Shown here: in pieces, positions 27,589-36,063 of the stretch
Layout: each line of letters opens with the position of its first letter
How positions within the stretch are numbered: the first letter of the stretch is position 1
NCBI RefSeq assembly: GCF_009002475.1
Contig: NZ_AP019860.1
Span: forward strand, 3,596,001 to 3,660,000
Length of the DNA stretch: 64,000 bases
Origin: Candidatus Uabimicrobium amorphum
GTDB lineage: Bacteria > Planctomycetota > Uabimicrobiia > Uabimicrobiales > Uabimicrobiaceae
Direction: 5' to 3'
Translations under genes and position numbers: made by a program
Notes under the pieces: generated by a model
Database searches by the model: none
What the model was told of the DNA's origin: nothing
The model's input: only the letters and a program-made list of their open reading frames with translations

Positions 27589-28416
27589 TTACTTGAGTTT
27601 TTTAGAAAATTTATAGATGTCTTTGTGCATAGGTGCAAAAATGTCGTACTCTTCGTTGAATGCTTCTAACTTTTCGTTATCGGTAGCGTCGTCCTTGACG
27701 TCAATAAGGCTTGGAGAGTTACTTCCCCATCGACCTGAAATCTTAAAAAGTTCTCCGGCTTCTTTTTTGAACTTTTCCTTACCAAATTTTTTCAAGGTGT
27801 TTAATTGCATCCCCATATCGCGAGAGATCGTGTGAACATCTTTGTTGAAAGCGGCGATTTTTTCATCGATTGTTTTCGCCGCTTCAATGTCTGCAATGAA
27901 TATGTCGGCTTTTTTCACCGTAGCTTTCAGTAAATCTTTCGCATTGGTTACCGCCAGTGTTTTGGCATCGTGTTTTTTCAAAGCAGATTTTTTGGTTGCT
28001 AAATTTCCTTTTGCTGTAGCAGCGATCGCTTTTACATATGCGATGAGTACATCCACTGCTTTTTCCTTGTCTTTGTCATCTAATTCTTTTTTCGCTTTTT
28101 CCAAAACTTTTAAATACGCTTTGGTTTTTTTACGTAATTTTTTGATAGCAGACTCATACTTTTTGTATGATTTTTTGTTCACGTTACCTTCCATACCATC
28201 GTATGCTTTATCCGCGGCCTTTGCTGCTTTGGTGATGCCAGAAGACTTTTTTTTACTGGTCAGTTCTGGCTTTTTTTCACCAGTTAGGTCTTCATACTTT
28301 TCTTTTGCATCTTTCCAAGCCTTTGCATATGCTCCAGGTGAGACATTACGGTCTGCCCAAACATTTCCGACTAGCATAATAAGGCAAAAGGTTAAGATTA
28401 TAGTTGTTTTATACAT
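27589..28416 (-). CDS. Secreted Lys/Ala-rich helical protein
   Basis: 275 residues with AAGGAT 5 nt before the ATG. A signal peptide (about 1-21, cleavage after VWA) is followed by a long Lys/Ala/Glu/Asp-rich helical chain that looks like a coiled coil or helical bundle (KKLRKKTKAYLKVLEKAKKE). There are no Cys residues in the mature part and no catalytic motif. The role is unknown. Its composition is unlike the acidic Asn-rich lipoprotein upstream, from which it is separated by 161 bp. Confidence 0.65.
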   Translation of the reverse strand: MYKTTIILTFCLIMLVGNVWADRNVSPGAYAKAWKDAKEKYEDLTGEKKPELTSKKKSSGITKAAKAADKAYDGMEGNVNKKSYKKYESAIKKLRKKTKAYLKVLEKAKKELDDKDKEKAVDVLIAYVKAIAATAKGNLATKKSALKKHDAKTLAVTNAKDLLKATVKKADIFIADIEAAKTIDEKIAAFNKDVHTISRDMGMQLNTLKKFGKEKFKKEAGELFKISGRWGSNSPSLIDVKDDATDNEKLEAFNEEYDIFAPMHKDIYKFSKKLK

Positions 28417-28515
28417 ATAAAATCCTTAAAGATGTGATTTTTTTGGTATTTGACGATTTACACCAATTTTATTATGAGGAAGTAAGCTTTGGGAAACAAG
28501 TAAAATGTTGATGGT

Positions 28516-29508
28516 TTATCCGCCAATGTGATACATTTCTACCTTATTTTTCTTCGTAGTATTGGAGCGCTCTTCCGAATAACGGTCACTGCGCTTTTGC
28601 CAAATGTTGCTTAAGTAGTCACGTATATCGTCATCGGATTTTATCAACATTGATTTTACATCATGCCCTTTGGAAGCAAATAAACATGTGTATAATTTAC
28701 CTTCCGCAGACAAACGCGCGCGTACACAACTACTACAAAATGGTTCGGTCACCGATGAAATAAAATTTATTTCCCCTTCTCCATCTTCATGTACGTAACG
28801 ACTCGCCACTTCTCCATACTGTAGCCCATGTGCCACTAAGGCATATTTTTCTTGTATTGTTTGCAAAATTTGTTTGGAAGGAACCACGTGGCGCATTTCC
28901 CAAGCATTGACATTACCAACATCCATATATTCAATAAAACGTACGATGTAGTGTTTTTTCTTGAAGTACTCCACGATATTTAAAATTTCCATATCGTTGT
29001 AGCCTTTTATAACAACCACATTTATTTTGATAGGAAAAAGTTTGGCGTCCTCTGCCGCCGCGATACCTTGTAGCACTCTGTCCAAACTGTACTTACGTCC
29101 AATAATTTTTTGGAAATTTTGTTGTTGTAAGCTGTCTAAACTTATGGTAATTCTGTGAAGACCTGCATCCTTGAGATTTTTTGCTTGCCTTGGTAAAAAG
29201 TAGCCATTTGTGGTTAGAGATATATCTTCTATTTGCGGAATTTGCGACACAGAAGAAATAAAATGGCAAATATTTTCCCGTAATAAGGGTTCTCCTCCGG
29301 TAATTTTTATTTTTCTGACACCTAACGTTGTAAAAATCGAGATTAAACGCACCATTTCATCAAAGGTTAACAGTTGTTTTTTGGGTAAAAATTTATAATT
29401 GGCACCGTATTTATCTGTGGGCATACAGTAAGTACAACGAAAATTGCAAGCATCAATCACTGAAATTCTCATGGTGCGAATAGGACGTTGTAGAAGATCT
29501 TTTAGCAT
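28516..29508 (-). CDS. moaA: GTP 3',8-cyclase, molybdenum cofactor biosynthesis
   Basis: 330 residues from the ATG at 29506-29508; a TTG 33 nt upstream adds only a hydrophobic lead. The radical-SAM CxxxCxxC is CNFRCTYC near the start, followed by KITGGEPLLR and TTNGYFLP. The C-terminal second cluster motif is FCSSCVRARLSAEGKLYTC with its third Cys downstream, and the chain ends in Gly-Gly, the conserved MoaA tail that reaches into the active site. The enzyme converts GTP to 3',8-cH2GTP. It is alone here; no other moa gene is in the window. Confidence 0.93.
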   Translation of the reverse strand: MLKDLLQRPIRTMRISVIDACNFRCTYCMPTDKYGANYKFLPKKQLLTFDEMVRLISIFTTLGVRKIKITGGEPLLRENICHFISSVSQIPQIEDISLTTNGYFLPRQAKNLKDAGLHRITISLDSLQQQNFQKIIGRKYSLDRVLQGIAAAEDAKLFPIKINVVVIKGYNDMEILNIVEYFKKKHYIVRFIEYMDVGNVNAWEMRHVVPSKQILQTIQEKYALVAHGLQYGEVASRYVHEDGEGEINFISSVTEPFCSSCVRARLSAEGKLYTCLFASKGHDVKSMLIKSDDDIRDYLSNIWQKRSDRYSEERSNTTKKNKVEMYHIGG

Positions 29509-29700
29509 AAAGAACACCGAGAAAATAAAAATTTTGAACAAGAAATATAAGCCTTAAGGCTACTTTTAATCTGTGCCGTTTGCATAGAGCACAGAAACGC
29601 TAGAACTATTTTATACTATTTTACAAACAGCGTCTAGTATTCCGTATATCGGAATTGTGTTATTGAAACAAATTATTGTACAAAACAAAAAGGATACAGT

Positions 29701-30855
29701 ATGGACATACCTACACTTATTGGTATTTTTACTGGGGCACTTGCTGTGTTTATCCCCGCAATGGCCGGTCTTTTTCAATACAGACAATCTATTCAACAAC
29801 GTCAAGACAACAACTTTCGCTCCGAGATTGAAAAGCTGACGTCCAACAACCAGGAAGAACGTCTGGCCGCCGCGACAAACCTTGGTACTTTTATCATAAA
29901 AGGCAACCGTTTTTACAACGAAGCGATTGATATCCTCATCAATCGCACTTCTGTAGAACTCGACTACAATGTAATGGGTGCGATGGTTGCCAGTTTGCGT
30001 CGCGTAGAAAAAAGTGAATTTCGCACCATTGTCCAGAAACTACTCGACATAGATCGCAACTTTTTTATTCGACGTTATCCTTTAAAAAAGTGGCGTGATC
30101 AGGCAGATAAAGACTTGCAACAAGTGGAAAACAACTTCAAACAAATCGAAGAACTCAATACCAAGACACCAATGGAAGTGTACAACACCATGTTGCAAAA
30201 CTTCAAAAAAGAGATGGGCAACAAATGGGAAGTGTTCTTACAACGTGAAAAAGATTTCCAGGAATTGGGGATGCACACTCAGGCGATTACCGACTTTATC
30301 TCTTCTTTTTTGTGTATTGTCTCCAAAAAAGTTGCGATCACAGGCTTAGAGTTCAATCAAAATAGTTTGAACAATGCGGTGATGGAAAGTGCCAATCTAC
30401 ACAAATGTATCATCAAAGCTTCGGCATTCTCCGCAAGTCAAATTAAAGCGACACAGATTACCGAAACTTCGATATTCAACACCGTATTCACATTTTCAGG
30501 TCTGTCCGGCAGTGCTTTTCGCAACTGCCCGATCACCTCTTCACTTTTTGATCAAACCAACTTAAGTAGTGTCAACTTCCAAGGTTCGGAATTCCACGAT
30601 GTGTTCTTTGTGGGATCTGACTTATTAGGGGCAAATTTTCGCGGTACAAAAGGATTAAAAGTCGAGTACTTTTATAAAGCACGTAATCTAGATAGAGCTA
30701 TCTTCGACAAAGCGTTTGCCAAAGAGTTACAGCAAAAATTACCCACCATAGACGAAAAAGCGTTCTCGCAATCGGTAAATGCCTCTTCTTTGACCAACCA
30801 ACGAGTAGATGCACTATTCTTAACGCTAAAAGAACTCAAAGATAAGGGTCTATAA
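29701..30855 (+). CDS. Pentapeptide-repeat protein with N-terminal membrane helix
   Basis: 384 residues with AAGGAT 5 nt before the ATG. One N-terminal helix (IPTLIGIFTGALAVFIPAMAG) is followed by a helical, partly coiled-coil part of ~190 residues (EEVLAAATNLGTF-type HEAT-like pattern). A pentapeptide-like stretch (about 215-320) then shows the A(N/D/S)LxX rhythm in FNQNSLNNAVMESANLHKC and SSVNFQGSEFHDVFFVGSDL. The repeats should form a right-handed quadrilateral helix used for binding. No partner is apparent; the gene is monocistronic. Confidence 0.8.
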   Translation: MDIPTLIGIFTGALAVFIPAMAGLFQYRQSIQQRQDNNFRSEIEKLTSNNQEERLAAATNLGTFIIKGNRFYNEAIDILINRTSVELDYNVMGAMVASLRRVEKSEFRTIVQKLLDIDRNFFIRRYPLKKWRDQADKDLQQVENNFKQIEELNTKTPMEVYNTMLQNFKKEMGNKWEVFLQREKDFQELGMHTQAITDFISSFLCIVSKKVAITGLEFNQNSLNNAVMESANLHKCIIKASAFSASQIKATQITETSIFNTVFTFSGLSGSAFRNCPITSSLFDQTNLSSVNFQGSEFHDVFFVGSDLLGANFRGTKGLKVEYFYKARNLDRAIFDKAFAKELQQKLPTIDEKAFSQSVNASSLTNQRVDALFLTLKELKDKGL

Positions 30856-31086
30856 AATCACAAAACAAGAACATTTTAAAAACATTTTGAGATTCATTTA
30901 GAAAAAATTGTAAGATTTACTGCAAAAAGAAAAAAAATGTGGTAAGCTATTAGATCGTGTTGTCAATCTACTATTCTATGAGCAATTTCGGGTACTAGCA
31001 ACAGTTAGTCGAAAGAACTACTAGAAAATAATGATGACTTGATTTATTCACAACCCACTAGTTCTCATTAACTCGAAAGGAATGCA

Positions 31087-31632
31087 ATGAGATTATTGGT
31101 ACTTTGTATTTTGTTTGTTTTCGCTAGCGCGGGTTTTTCTGAAAACCTTTATGTGAAATCCAAAAGCGCTAAACTGCGAAAGCATCCAAGGAAAAAAAAG
31201 ACAGCTGCTAAAGCAAAACGCGGTGATGCACTAGAAAAAGTAAAAAAAGTTCGCAAGTGGATCCGCGTCAAATACAAGGGGAAAAAGTTATGGGTATACA
31301 AAGGTAAAGTATCCAAGAAAGCGCCGAAAAGTGACAAAAGTCTCCTTACAGCGAATTATGCGGACAATGTTGCAACTGGTAACGCAGTTCGTGGTTTAAG
31401 TAAAGTGGCGATTAAATTTTCTTCTAGTCAAAGTGTTTCCGAAAAACACCAAAAGTTTATGGACTATCATCAGTCTTTCATCACCACAGACAAGGCTGAT
31501 TTTGCTTCTCAACCTACGTCGCGTGGTGTTAACTTAGAAAAAATAACATCGGAGATGTTAGATAAATTTCAAGAAGATGGTAATATTGGGGCCTATGCTG
31601 ATCCGGGAGATGAAGAATTTGAAGAAGAATAA
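31087..31632 (+). CDS. Secreted SH3b-like protein
   Basis: 181 residues with AAAGGA before the ATG. A signal peptide (LLVLCILFVFASAGFSE) leads to a bacterial-SH3-like segment (NLYVKSKSAKLRKHPRKKK, WIRVKYKGKKLWVYKGKVSK) with the Lys-rich RT-type loop and closing WVYKG motif. The remaining ~100 residues are low in pattern and end acidic (DPGDEEFEEE). SH3b domains in secreted proteins often bind peptidoglycan or proteins. The peptidase gene that follows starts inside its 3' end, so the two are cotranslated. Confidence 0.75.
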   Translation: MRLLVLCILFVFASAGFSENLYVKSKSAKLRKHPRKKKTAAKAKRGDALEKVKKVRKWIRVKYKGKKLWVYKGKVSKKAPKSDKSLLTANYADNVATGNAVRGLSKVAIKFSSSQSVSEKHQKFMDYHQSFITTDKADFASQPTSRGVNLEKITSEMLDKFQEDGNIGAYADPGDEEFEEE

Positions 31633-32575
31633 ACAATTTATAACAATTACATGTGCAATAGCTATCTTATTTGTCGTCGCTTGTGAATCCATGAAAAAAA
31701 ACATGGACAGCGCACTAAACAGTAGCTTGGCAAGAAAAGCGGGCGTTGATAGTACCACTGCAAGACAAGCTTCAGGAGCCGCAGATGTTGCGACTGGTCT
31801 TGCAAAAGCGGTTACTTCCGCCATTAGCCAAATGTCTTATGAAGACGAGAGAATACTAGGTGAAACTGTCGGTGTTCAGCTATACGCAACACGAGATTTT
31901 GGCGAACCTATCAATAACAAAGAACTAATGCTGTACATGAACACACTGGTAAATGTTCTCGCTCAAAATAGTTCTCGCCCTGATATTCCTTACTATGTGG
32001 CAGTCATAGATACTGACAGAAAAAATGCGTATGCCGTTCCTGGAGGTTTTATTTTTATCACCTCTGGTCTTATATTGACTTTACAGAATGAAGCACAGCT
32101 TGCGGTTGTTCTAGGTCACGAAATTGCTCATATCGCAAAAAGACATACCTTAAACGAAATGAAAAACTCAAAGACACTCGGAGGTCTTGTGGAAGCTGGT
32201 GGTGGCGCTCTGAAAGCTTCGTCCTTTGGAAGTCCATCACAATTTGCAAGCTTTAGCGGTTTTATCAAAGATCTAAGCAATAACATTTTTACCCATTCAC
32301 TTCCGAAAGAAACAGAATTAGAAGCGGATGCGGAAGGTATTCGTTATGCATACGATACAGGCTACGACCCAAAAGCAATGCTTGGCGTTTTCGATATCAT
32401 AAGTGAAAAAGATTCACAAGTAAATGGTGATCACGTCACAACAGCAGAACGACGAGAAGCTTTCAACCAACTAATGCAAGAAGAAAAATTTCAAGGTGAT
32501 GCAAGCGGTGTTATGGAAACTGGCCGTTTACAACAAGCAAAACAATGGATTCAAAGCGGTAACGCTGGCTGGTAA
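31610..32575 (+). CDS. M48-family metallopeptidase lipoprotein (BepA/LoiP-like)
   Basis: 321 residues from the ATG at 31610; an ATG at 31595 preceded by GGGG is an alternative start. The lipobox is VVAC. The M48 peptidase domain has GHEIAHIAKRH (HExxH) and, ~60 residues later, ETELEADAEGIRY with the third zinc ligand Glu. NAYAVPGGFIFITSGL is the usual LoiP/BepA strand. These periplasmic proteases clear misfolded outer-membrane proteins. The start overlaps the SH3b gene by 23 nt. Confidence 0.88.
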   Translation: MKNLKKNKQFITITCAIAILFVVACESMKKNMDSALNSSLARKAGVDSTTARQASGAADVATGLAKAVTSAISQMSYEDERILGETVGVQLYATRDFGEPINNKELMLYMNTLVNVLAQNSSRPDIPYYVAVIDTDRKNAYAVPGGFIFITSGLILTLQNEAQLAVVLGHEIAHIAKRHTLNEMKNSKTLGGLVEAGGGALKASSFGSPSQFASFSGFIKDLSNNIFTHSLPKETELEADAEGIRYAYDTGYDPKAMLGVFDIISEKDSQVNGDHVTTAERREAFNQLMQEEKFQGDASGVMETGRLQQAKQWIQSGNAGW

Positions 32576-32960
32576 TCTTACATTTCAATAATGAATATTT
32601 GGCGATCATTGCCAAATATTCATTTTATAACGCCTCATTCGTCCCAAAATTTCTCCACGTTTCACCCATTTCACCATTTATTTCAACAACACTATTTCAA
32701 AACAGACGGGAAAACGACAGGTACCTGACAATTATCCGACGAAAAAACGTCTATTTGTTATTTCAGATATACAAACATAGCTAAATAGGAATAGTTTAGT
32801 CTCATTTCCAATAACTTTTCAGAGCTTTCTCTCAAGAAAAAAAATTCCCCTCTTAGATCAGTATTTACTAACCTAAAAGAATATCCACAAATAAAAACGC
32901 ATAACATTTACAAAAAAAAATATAAAAAAAAAGTCATTTGGTATGGTATTTGTTCTTATA
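32576..32960. other. AT-rich intergenic region with no gene seen
   Basis: About 385 bp between the M48 gene and the start of the structured region. Only short frames without ribosome sites or recognisable sequence occur. It ends in an A/T-rich tract before TATACA (32957-32962), which could be the -10 of a promoter reading into the hairpin region; the -35 is unclear. Confidence 0.5.
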
Positions 32961-32964
32961 CACG

Positions 32965-33362
32965 AGCAGCAACAAACGAAACGCAACTAAATGCAAAATT
33001 ATAAAAGTAAAGTAACAAGGGATGAGCAGTTTTCAAAAACTGGTAAGTTGCTTTACAAGAAACAATGCAGGATGAATAAGTCGTAAAATGGTCCAGGGAT
33101 GAGCAATTTTTTAGAAGTGGCCACACACTAAGTTGCTTCTAAAAAATTGTTGGACCATTTTACAAAGAACAATGCAGGAATAACCGTAGAACAAACCAGG
33201 GATGAGCGATTTGAGTTAAAATTGTGAGTTTTGTTTTACAAGAAGTATAGCTAAGAACAATGCAGGATGAGTAATATTATCAATCCGAGAGGATGATAAG
33301 TTTATTTGTGTATAAAGTACTCCAAAAAAAAAGAGCACTAGGGTTAGTGCTCTTTTTGTTTT
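32965..33362 (+). ncRNA. Probable structured non-coding RNA with three repeated hairpins
   Basis: No open frame of interest is present, but three consecutive units fold alike. Unit 1: stem 33007-33016 with 33047-33056. Unit 2: 13-bp perfect stem 33083-33095 with 33151-33163, plus inner 14-bp stem 33104-33117 with 33136-33149. Unit 3: stem 33186-33195 with 33230-33239. The stem sequences differ but stay paired, while AGGGATGAG is identical and unpaired in all three (33018-33026, 33095-33103, 33198-33206). Each unit is followed by AACAATGCAGGA (33061, 33169, 33257). The region ends at an intrinsic terminator in the plus direction. The transcription start is not certain, so the 5' end is approximate. 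A CsrA-binding decoy RNA is a plausible role because CAGGATGA and GGGATGA match CsrA-type GGA sites; this is inference. Confidence 0.65.
33326..33362. terminator. Bidirectional Rho-independent terminator
   Basis: GAGCACTA and TAGTGCTC (33333-33340, 33345-33352) form a perfect stem around GGGT, with A9 in front and T5GT5 behind. It ends the plus-strand ncRNA and also follows the minus-strand VIT-VWA gene, which stops at 33370. Confidence 0.9.
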
Positions 33363-33369
33363 TACCCAC

Positions 33370-35547
33370 CTATTTTTTCATACGAATTTCAAAAACAGTG
33401 TCATTCCACAACAAATCAATCTCTTTTCCAATAGCCAAAAACTTACCTATTTTCGGATATTTCTTAAGTAAAGCAAAATACGCGTCACTTAGATATACAA
33501 CTCTTTGTTTTTGCGACATATCTTTATTGATGGTTTCACTGTCACACCAAACTCCATTTTTCAAATAAAATGTCTTAAAATCAACGCGACGAATCACTTT
33601 TTGGGCATTACCTTTTTTACCTGATAGCTTTTTGTAAGCTGTTTTAGCGTTTTTCATCTCTTTAATATCCTGCGAAGCTTGGACCGCATCTTTACCACTT
33701 TCCGATTTCATTGCACGATCAGCTCCGGCATTTCCACGACCAAACCAACCTTCGCGTTGTCTGCGCGGCACAGGCCTTGTTGTTGTAGGGACGCGATTTA
33801 TTTCATCTTCAACGACAAGATAAGAAGTATACGGTGTTACAATTCCAAATTTTTTCGCGAGGCGAATAACTTCTTTTTTCAGCTCATCGTTTTCACCGTG
33901 AAGACGTATTTGGTCTAACAAAAATCCGACTTTGCGTACAGCCCACAAACGCGGCACATGACTATTTTCGGTATTTTCTTCTGGGAAAGATACTTCATAA
34001 ACAAATTCCTTGTTTTCGCCACCGATCATTCCGCTCACTTTAATTACCTGATCTCCATGTCCGCGAAAACGACCGAGTAAAGTAATGCTTGAGCCTTTGA
34101 ATAAATCGGGGAATTTGCGTGGATACACTTCGGTAATTCTCAAGTCATCTACAGATGGAAATTGAATTTTGATATCACTTAATACAGGAAAAGAAACTTT
34201 ATCGACAAAATTAGAAATTTTAATTTCGATATCTTCTTTTGCACTGACATATTCTCTTGTACCGTTATTTTCTTCTGCTAGGCGGTCTAGAAGCTTTGCA
34301 TTTAGCTGATCTCCAATACCAAAAGAGAATAGACGTAAATTCGACAAATTCGCTTTTTGCACTTTTTTGATAATCTGTTCCGCGTTGGTAACTCCAATAG
34401 TTGGTTTTCCGTCTGTCAATAAAATGATCATATAAGGCCGTGAGCTATTTTTTGGAGCCATATCAATAGCATAGGTCAAAGCCTCGTCTAAATTGGTGCC
34501 TCCGCGGGCAAAGATTTCTTCATCAACGTAGTCAAGAGCTTGTTTCACGTTAGACTTTGAAGCAGAAATTAATTTATCTTTGTAAGTCGTGGCTTCGGTG
34601 GAAAAAGACACAATATTAAAATTATCTTTACCATTTAATTGGTGTAAGCAGTATTGCAAAGCTTTTTTTGCCTGCTCCATTTTGTCACCAACCATTGAGC
34701 CAGACGTATCTAGAATATATACAATATCCTTGGCATTGATCTCACTTGCGTCCACTTTTGTTTTCGGAGATAACATCATCAAAAAATGACCTTTTTTACC
34801 TTTTTTCGCAAAAGGGATAAAACTAAGGTCTACACGCTTATTTGAATTTGACATATAAAGAACAAAATCACGGTCAGTATTGATATGATTGCCAGAAAAA
34901 CTAACGCTAGCTGTTTTTCCCTGTTTTTTTATTTTAATGTCGTGAGTAGGTGAAAACACCGACTTAATCGCATTTTGCGCTTCGATTTCGATATTGCATG
35001 AAAAATTTTGAATGGTATCATTGTGTCCATTACCTACCGCAGTTAGAGGGTATTCATAACGTACCAAGTTGTTGTCGGCACTAAGAACCTGTTGGTAAGT
35101 TAACTTGATCTTGCGACTGCCTCTTGCGGGGAAAGGAAATATGCGCATCTTAAATGTCTCACGCCCAACAAACTCTAAAAGAGCAGGGTCAATCATTTTG
35201 CGCACAATGCTCACATACAAATCTTCGGCTTTTTTTGCATCGAGTAACTCGGCAGGCATCTCTTTGCCATTGATCCACAGAGAAAAAGTCCCCACAGACG
35301 CACCTTTAGGAAGCGCAAATAAATACGTTCCTTCGAGAACGCGATTATTGGGATTATAGTATTCTGTTTCCAATGTGGTTATCGCAATATTGTTTTTTAT
35401 CTTGGTGGTAACAGTATGCGTTTTTGCTTGGATAGGCAAAAGAGTTATTGTCGGACGAATCGTCGTGTTAGGTATATTGGGAATTACTCTTGCGTATACT
35501 GTAGCGCTAAGTAATGCCACCGCTAAATAAATAACACTCTTTTTCAT
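33370..35547 (-). CDS. Secreted VIT-VWA domain protein
   Basis: 725 residues from the ATG at 35545-35547, with AAGGAAG eight nt upstream. A signal peptide (SVIYLAVALLSATVYA) is followed by a VIT domain (about 25-170; TLETEYYNPNNRVLEGTYLF). The VWA domain follows (about 285-465) with the MIDAS motif DTSGSMVGD, FSFGIGDQL and GGTNLDEAL in the expected order, so metal-dependent ligand binding is likely. The last ~150 residues are charged and include RRQREGWFGRGNAG. Such proteins act in extracytoplasmic protein-protein interactions. The product resembles the VIT lipoprotein at the left edge. Confidence 0.9.
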   Translation of the reverse strand: MKKSVIYLAVALLSATVYARVIPNIPNTTIRPTITLLPIQAKTHTVTTKIKNNIAITTLETEYYNPNNRVLEGTYLFALPKGASVGTFSLWINGKEMPAELLDAKKAEDLYVSIVRKMIDPALLEFVGRETFKMRIFPFPARGSRKIKLTYQQVLSADNNLVRYEYPLTAVGNGHNDTIQNFSCNIEIEAQNAIKSVFSPTHDIKIKKQGKTASVSFSGNHINTDRDFVLYMSNSNKRVDLSFIPFAKKGKKGHFLMMLSPKTKVDASEINAKDIVYILDTSGSMVGDKMEQAKKALQYCLHQLNGKDNFNIVSFSTEATTYKDKLISASKSNVKQALDYVDEEIFARGGTNLDEALTYAIDMAPKNSSRPYMIILLTDGKPTIGVTNAEQIIKKVQKANLSNLRLFSFGIGDQLNAKLLDRLAEENNGTREYVSAKEDIEIKISNFVDKVSFPVLSDIKIQFPSVDDLRITEVYPRKFPDLFKGSSITLLGRFRGHGDQVIKVSGMIGGENKEFVYEVSFPEENTENSHVPRLWAVRKVGFLLDQIRLHGENDELKKEVIRLAKKFGIVTPYTSYLVVEDEINRVPTTTRPVPRRQREGWFGRGNAGADRAMKSESGKDAVQASQDIKEMKNAKTAYKKLSGKKGNAQKVIRRVDFKTFYLKNGVWCDSETINKDMSQKQRVVYLSDAYFALLKKYPKIGKFLAIGKEIDLLWNDTVFEIRMKK

Positions 35548-35620
35548 GATATCTTCCTTTAAAAATGAAGTTTTTATTTTCTTAGAGAAACCCCAGTAAA
35601 AAAAAGTTCCCAAAAAAAAA

Positions 35621-35707
35621 CGATCCCGATCCCGATTCCGTTCCCGATCCCGAAAATGAAAAACTTTTTTGGGATCGGGAACGGGATCGGGAATGGGATC
35701 GGGATCG
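35621..35707. repeat. Hexanucleotide GATCCC array in inverted orientation
   Basis: CGATCC-type hexamers run to about 35652, then after a 20-nt A/T spacer the complementary GGGATC-type hexamers run to 35707. The arms can pair over about 30 bp with one 6-bp slip, giving a very stable hairpin. It lies between the selenoprotein stop (35719, minus strand) and the VIT-VWA promoter region and may help end the selenoprotein transcript. Confidence 0.8.
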
Positions 35708-35718
35708 AAAAAATTTGA

Positions 35719-36054
35719 TTATTTTTCTAACAATTCACGATACGTATCTTCTTCAAATCCAGCCATTGCCCAAGTCTTTCCCATAAGAACAGGGGCACGT
35801 AGTGTACCTGAACGTCCGAGAAACATTTTCAATAAGGTTTCCTGATCGGCTTCTTTCGAAGTTACGCGTTTTACACTTTTGCCTTTTTTTTCCAAGAAGA
35901 GCTTCTTGCCTTTCAGCAATTTTATCGTTTGTTCTTCACTAATAGGCTCTTTGCGTACATCGTGATGTTCGATTTCGTTATCCACTTCCGAGAGAAACTC
36001 TCTCGCTTTTGCGCATCCGCTTCATTTGCGGTTATAAAAAACTATTTTTGACAT
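35719..36054 (-). CDS. ArsC-family selenoprotein, UxxC, in-frame UGA
   Basis: 111 residues if UGA at 36022-36024 is read as selenocysteine; AGGAAT precedes the ATG by about 7 nt. The protein begins MSKIVFYNRK-U-SGCAKAREFL: a thioredoxin-fold first strand, then U11-x-x-C14 at the helix start where ArsC/Spx relatives have CxxC. Downstream the ArsC-like part continues without break (EEQTIKLLKGKKLFLEKKGK, then LGRSGTLRAPVLMGKTWAMAG, the Arg-Ala-Pro cis-Pro loop). Calling the frame from the first ATG after the UGA would lose the active site. It is nine nt behind glnS and so in one operon. It matches a group I know as ArsC family (seleno)protein; its substrate is unknown. Confidence 0.88.
35989..36005 (-). 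promoter_or_regulatory. Candidate bacterial SECIS hairpin of the ArsC-like selenoprotein
   Basis: On the minus strand CGAGAGA-GTT-TCTCTCG forms a perfect 7-bp stem with a GUU loop. The loop starts 23 nt after the UGA, within the spacing range reported for bacterial SECIS elements, and has G first as those elements require. Confidence 0.7.
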
Positions 36055-36063
36055 AATTCATTC

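Noticed and set aside
32965..33362. Hammerhead-type ribozyme reading of the repeated hairpins
   Set aside because: The core CUGAUGA and GAAA pair needed for a hammerhead is not present; the conserved word is AGGGATGAG.
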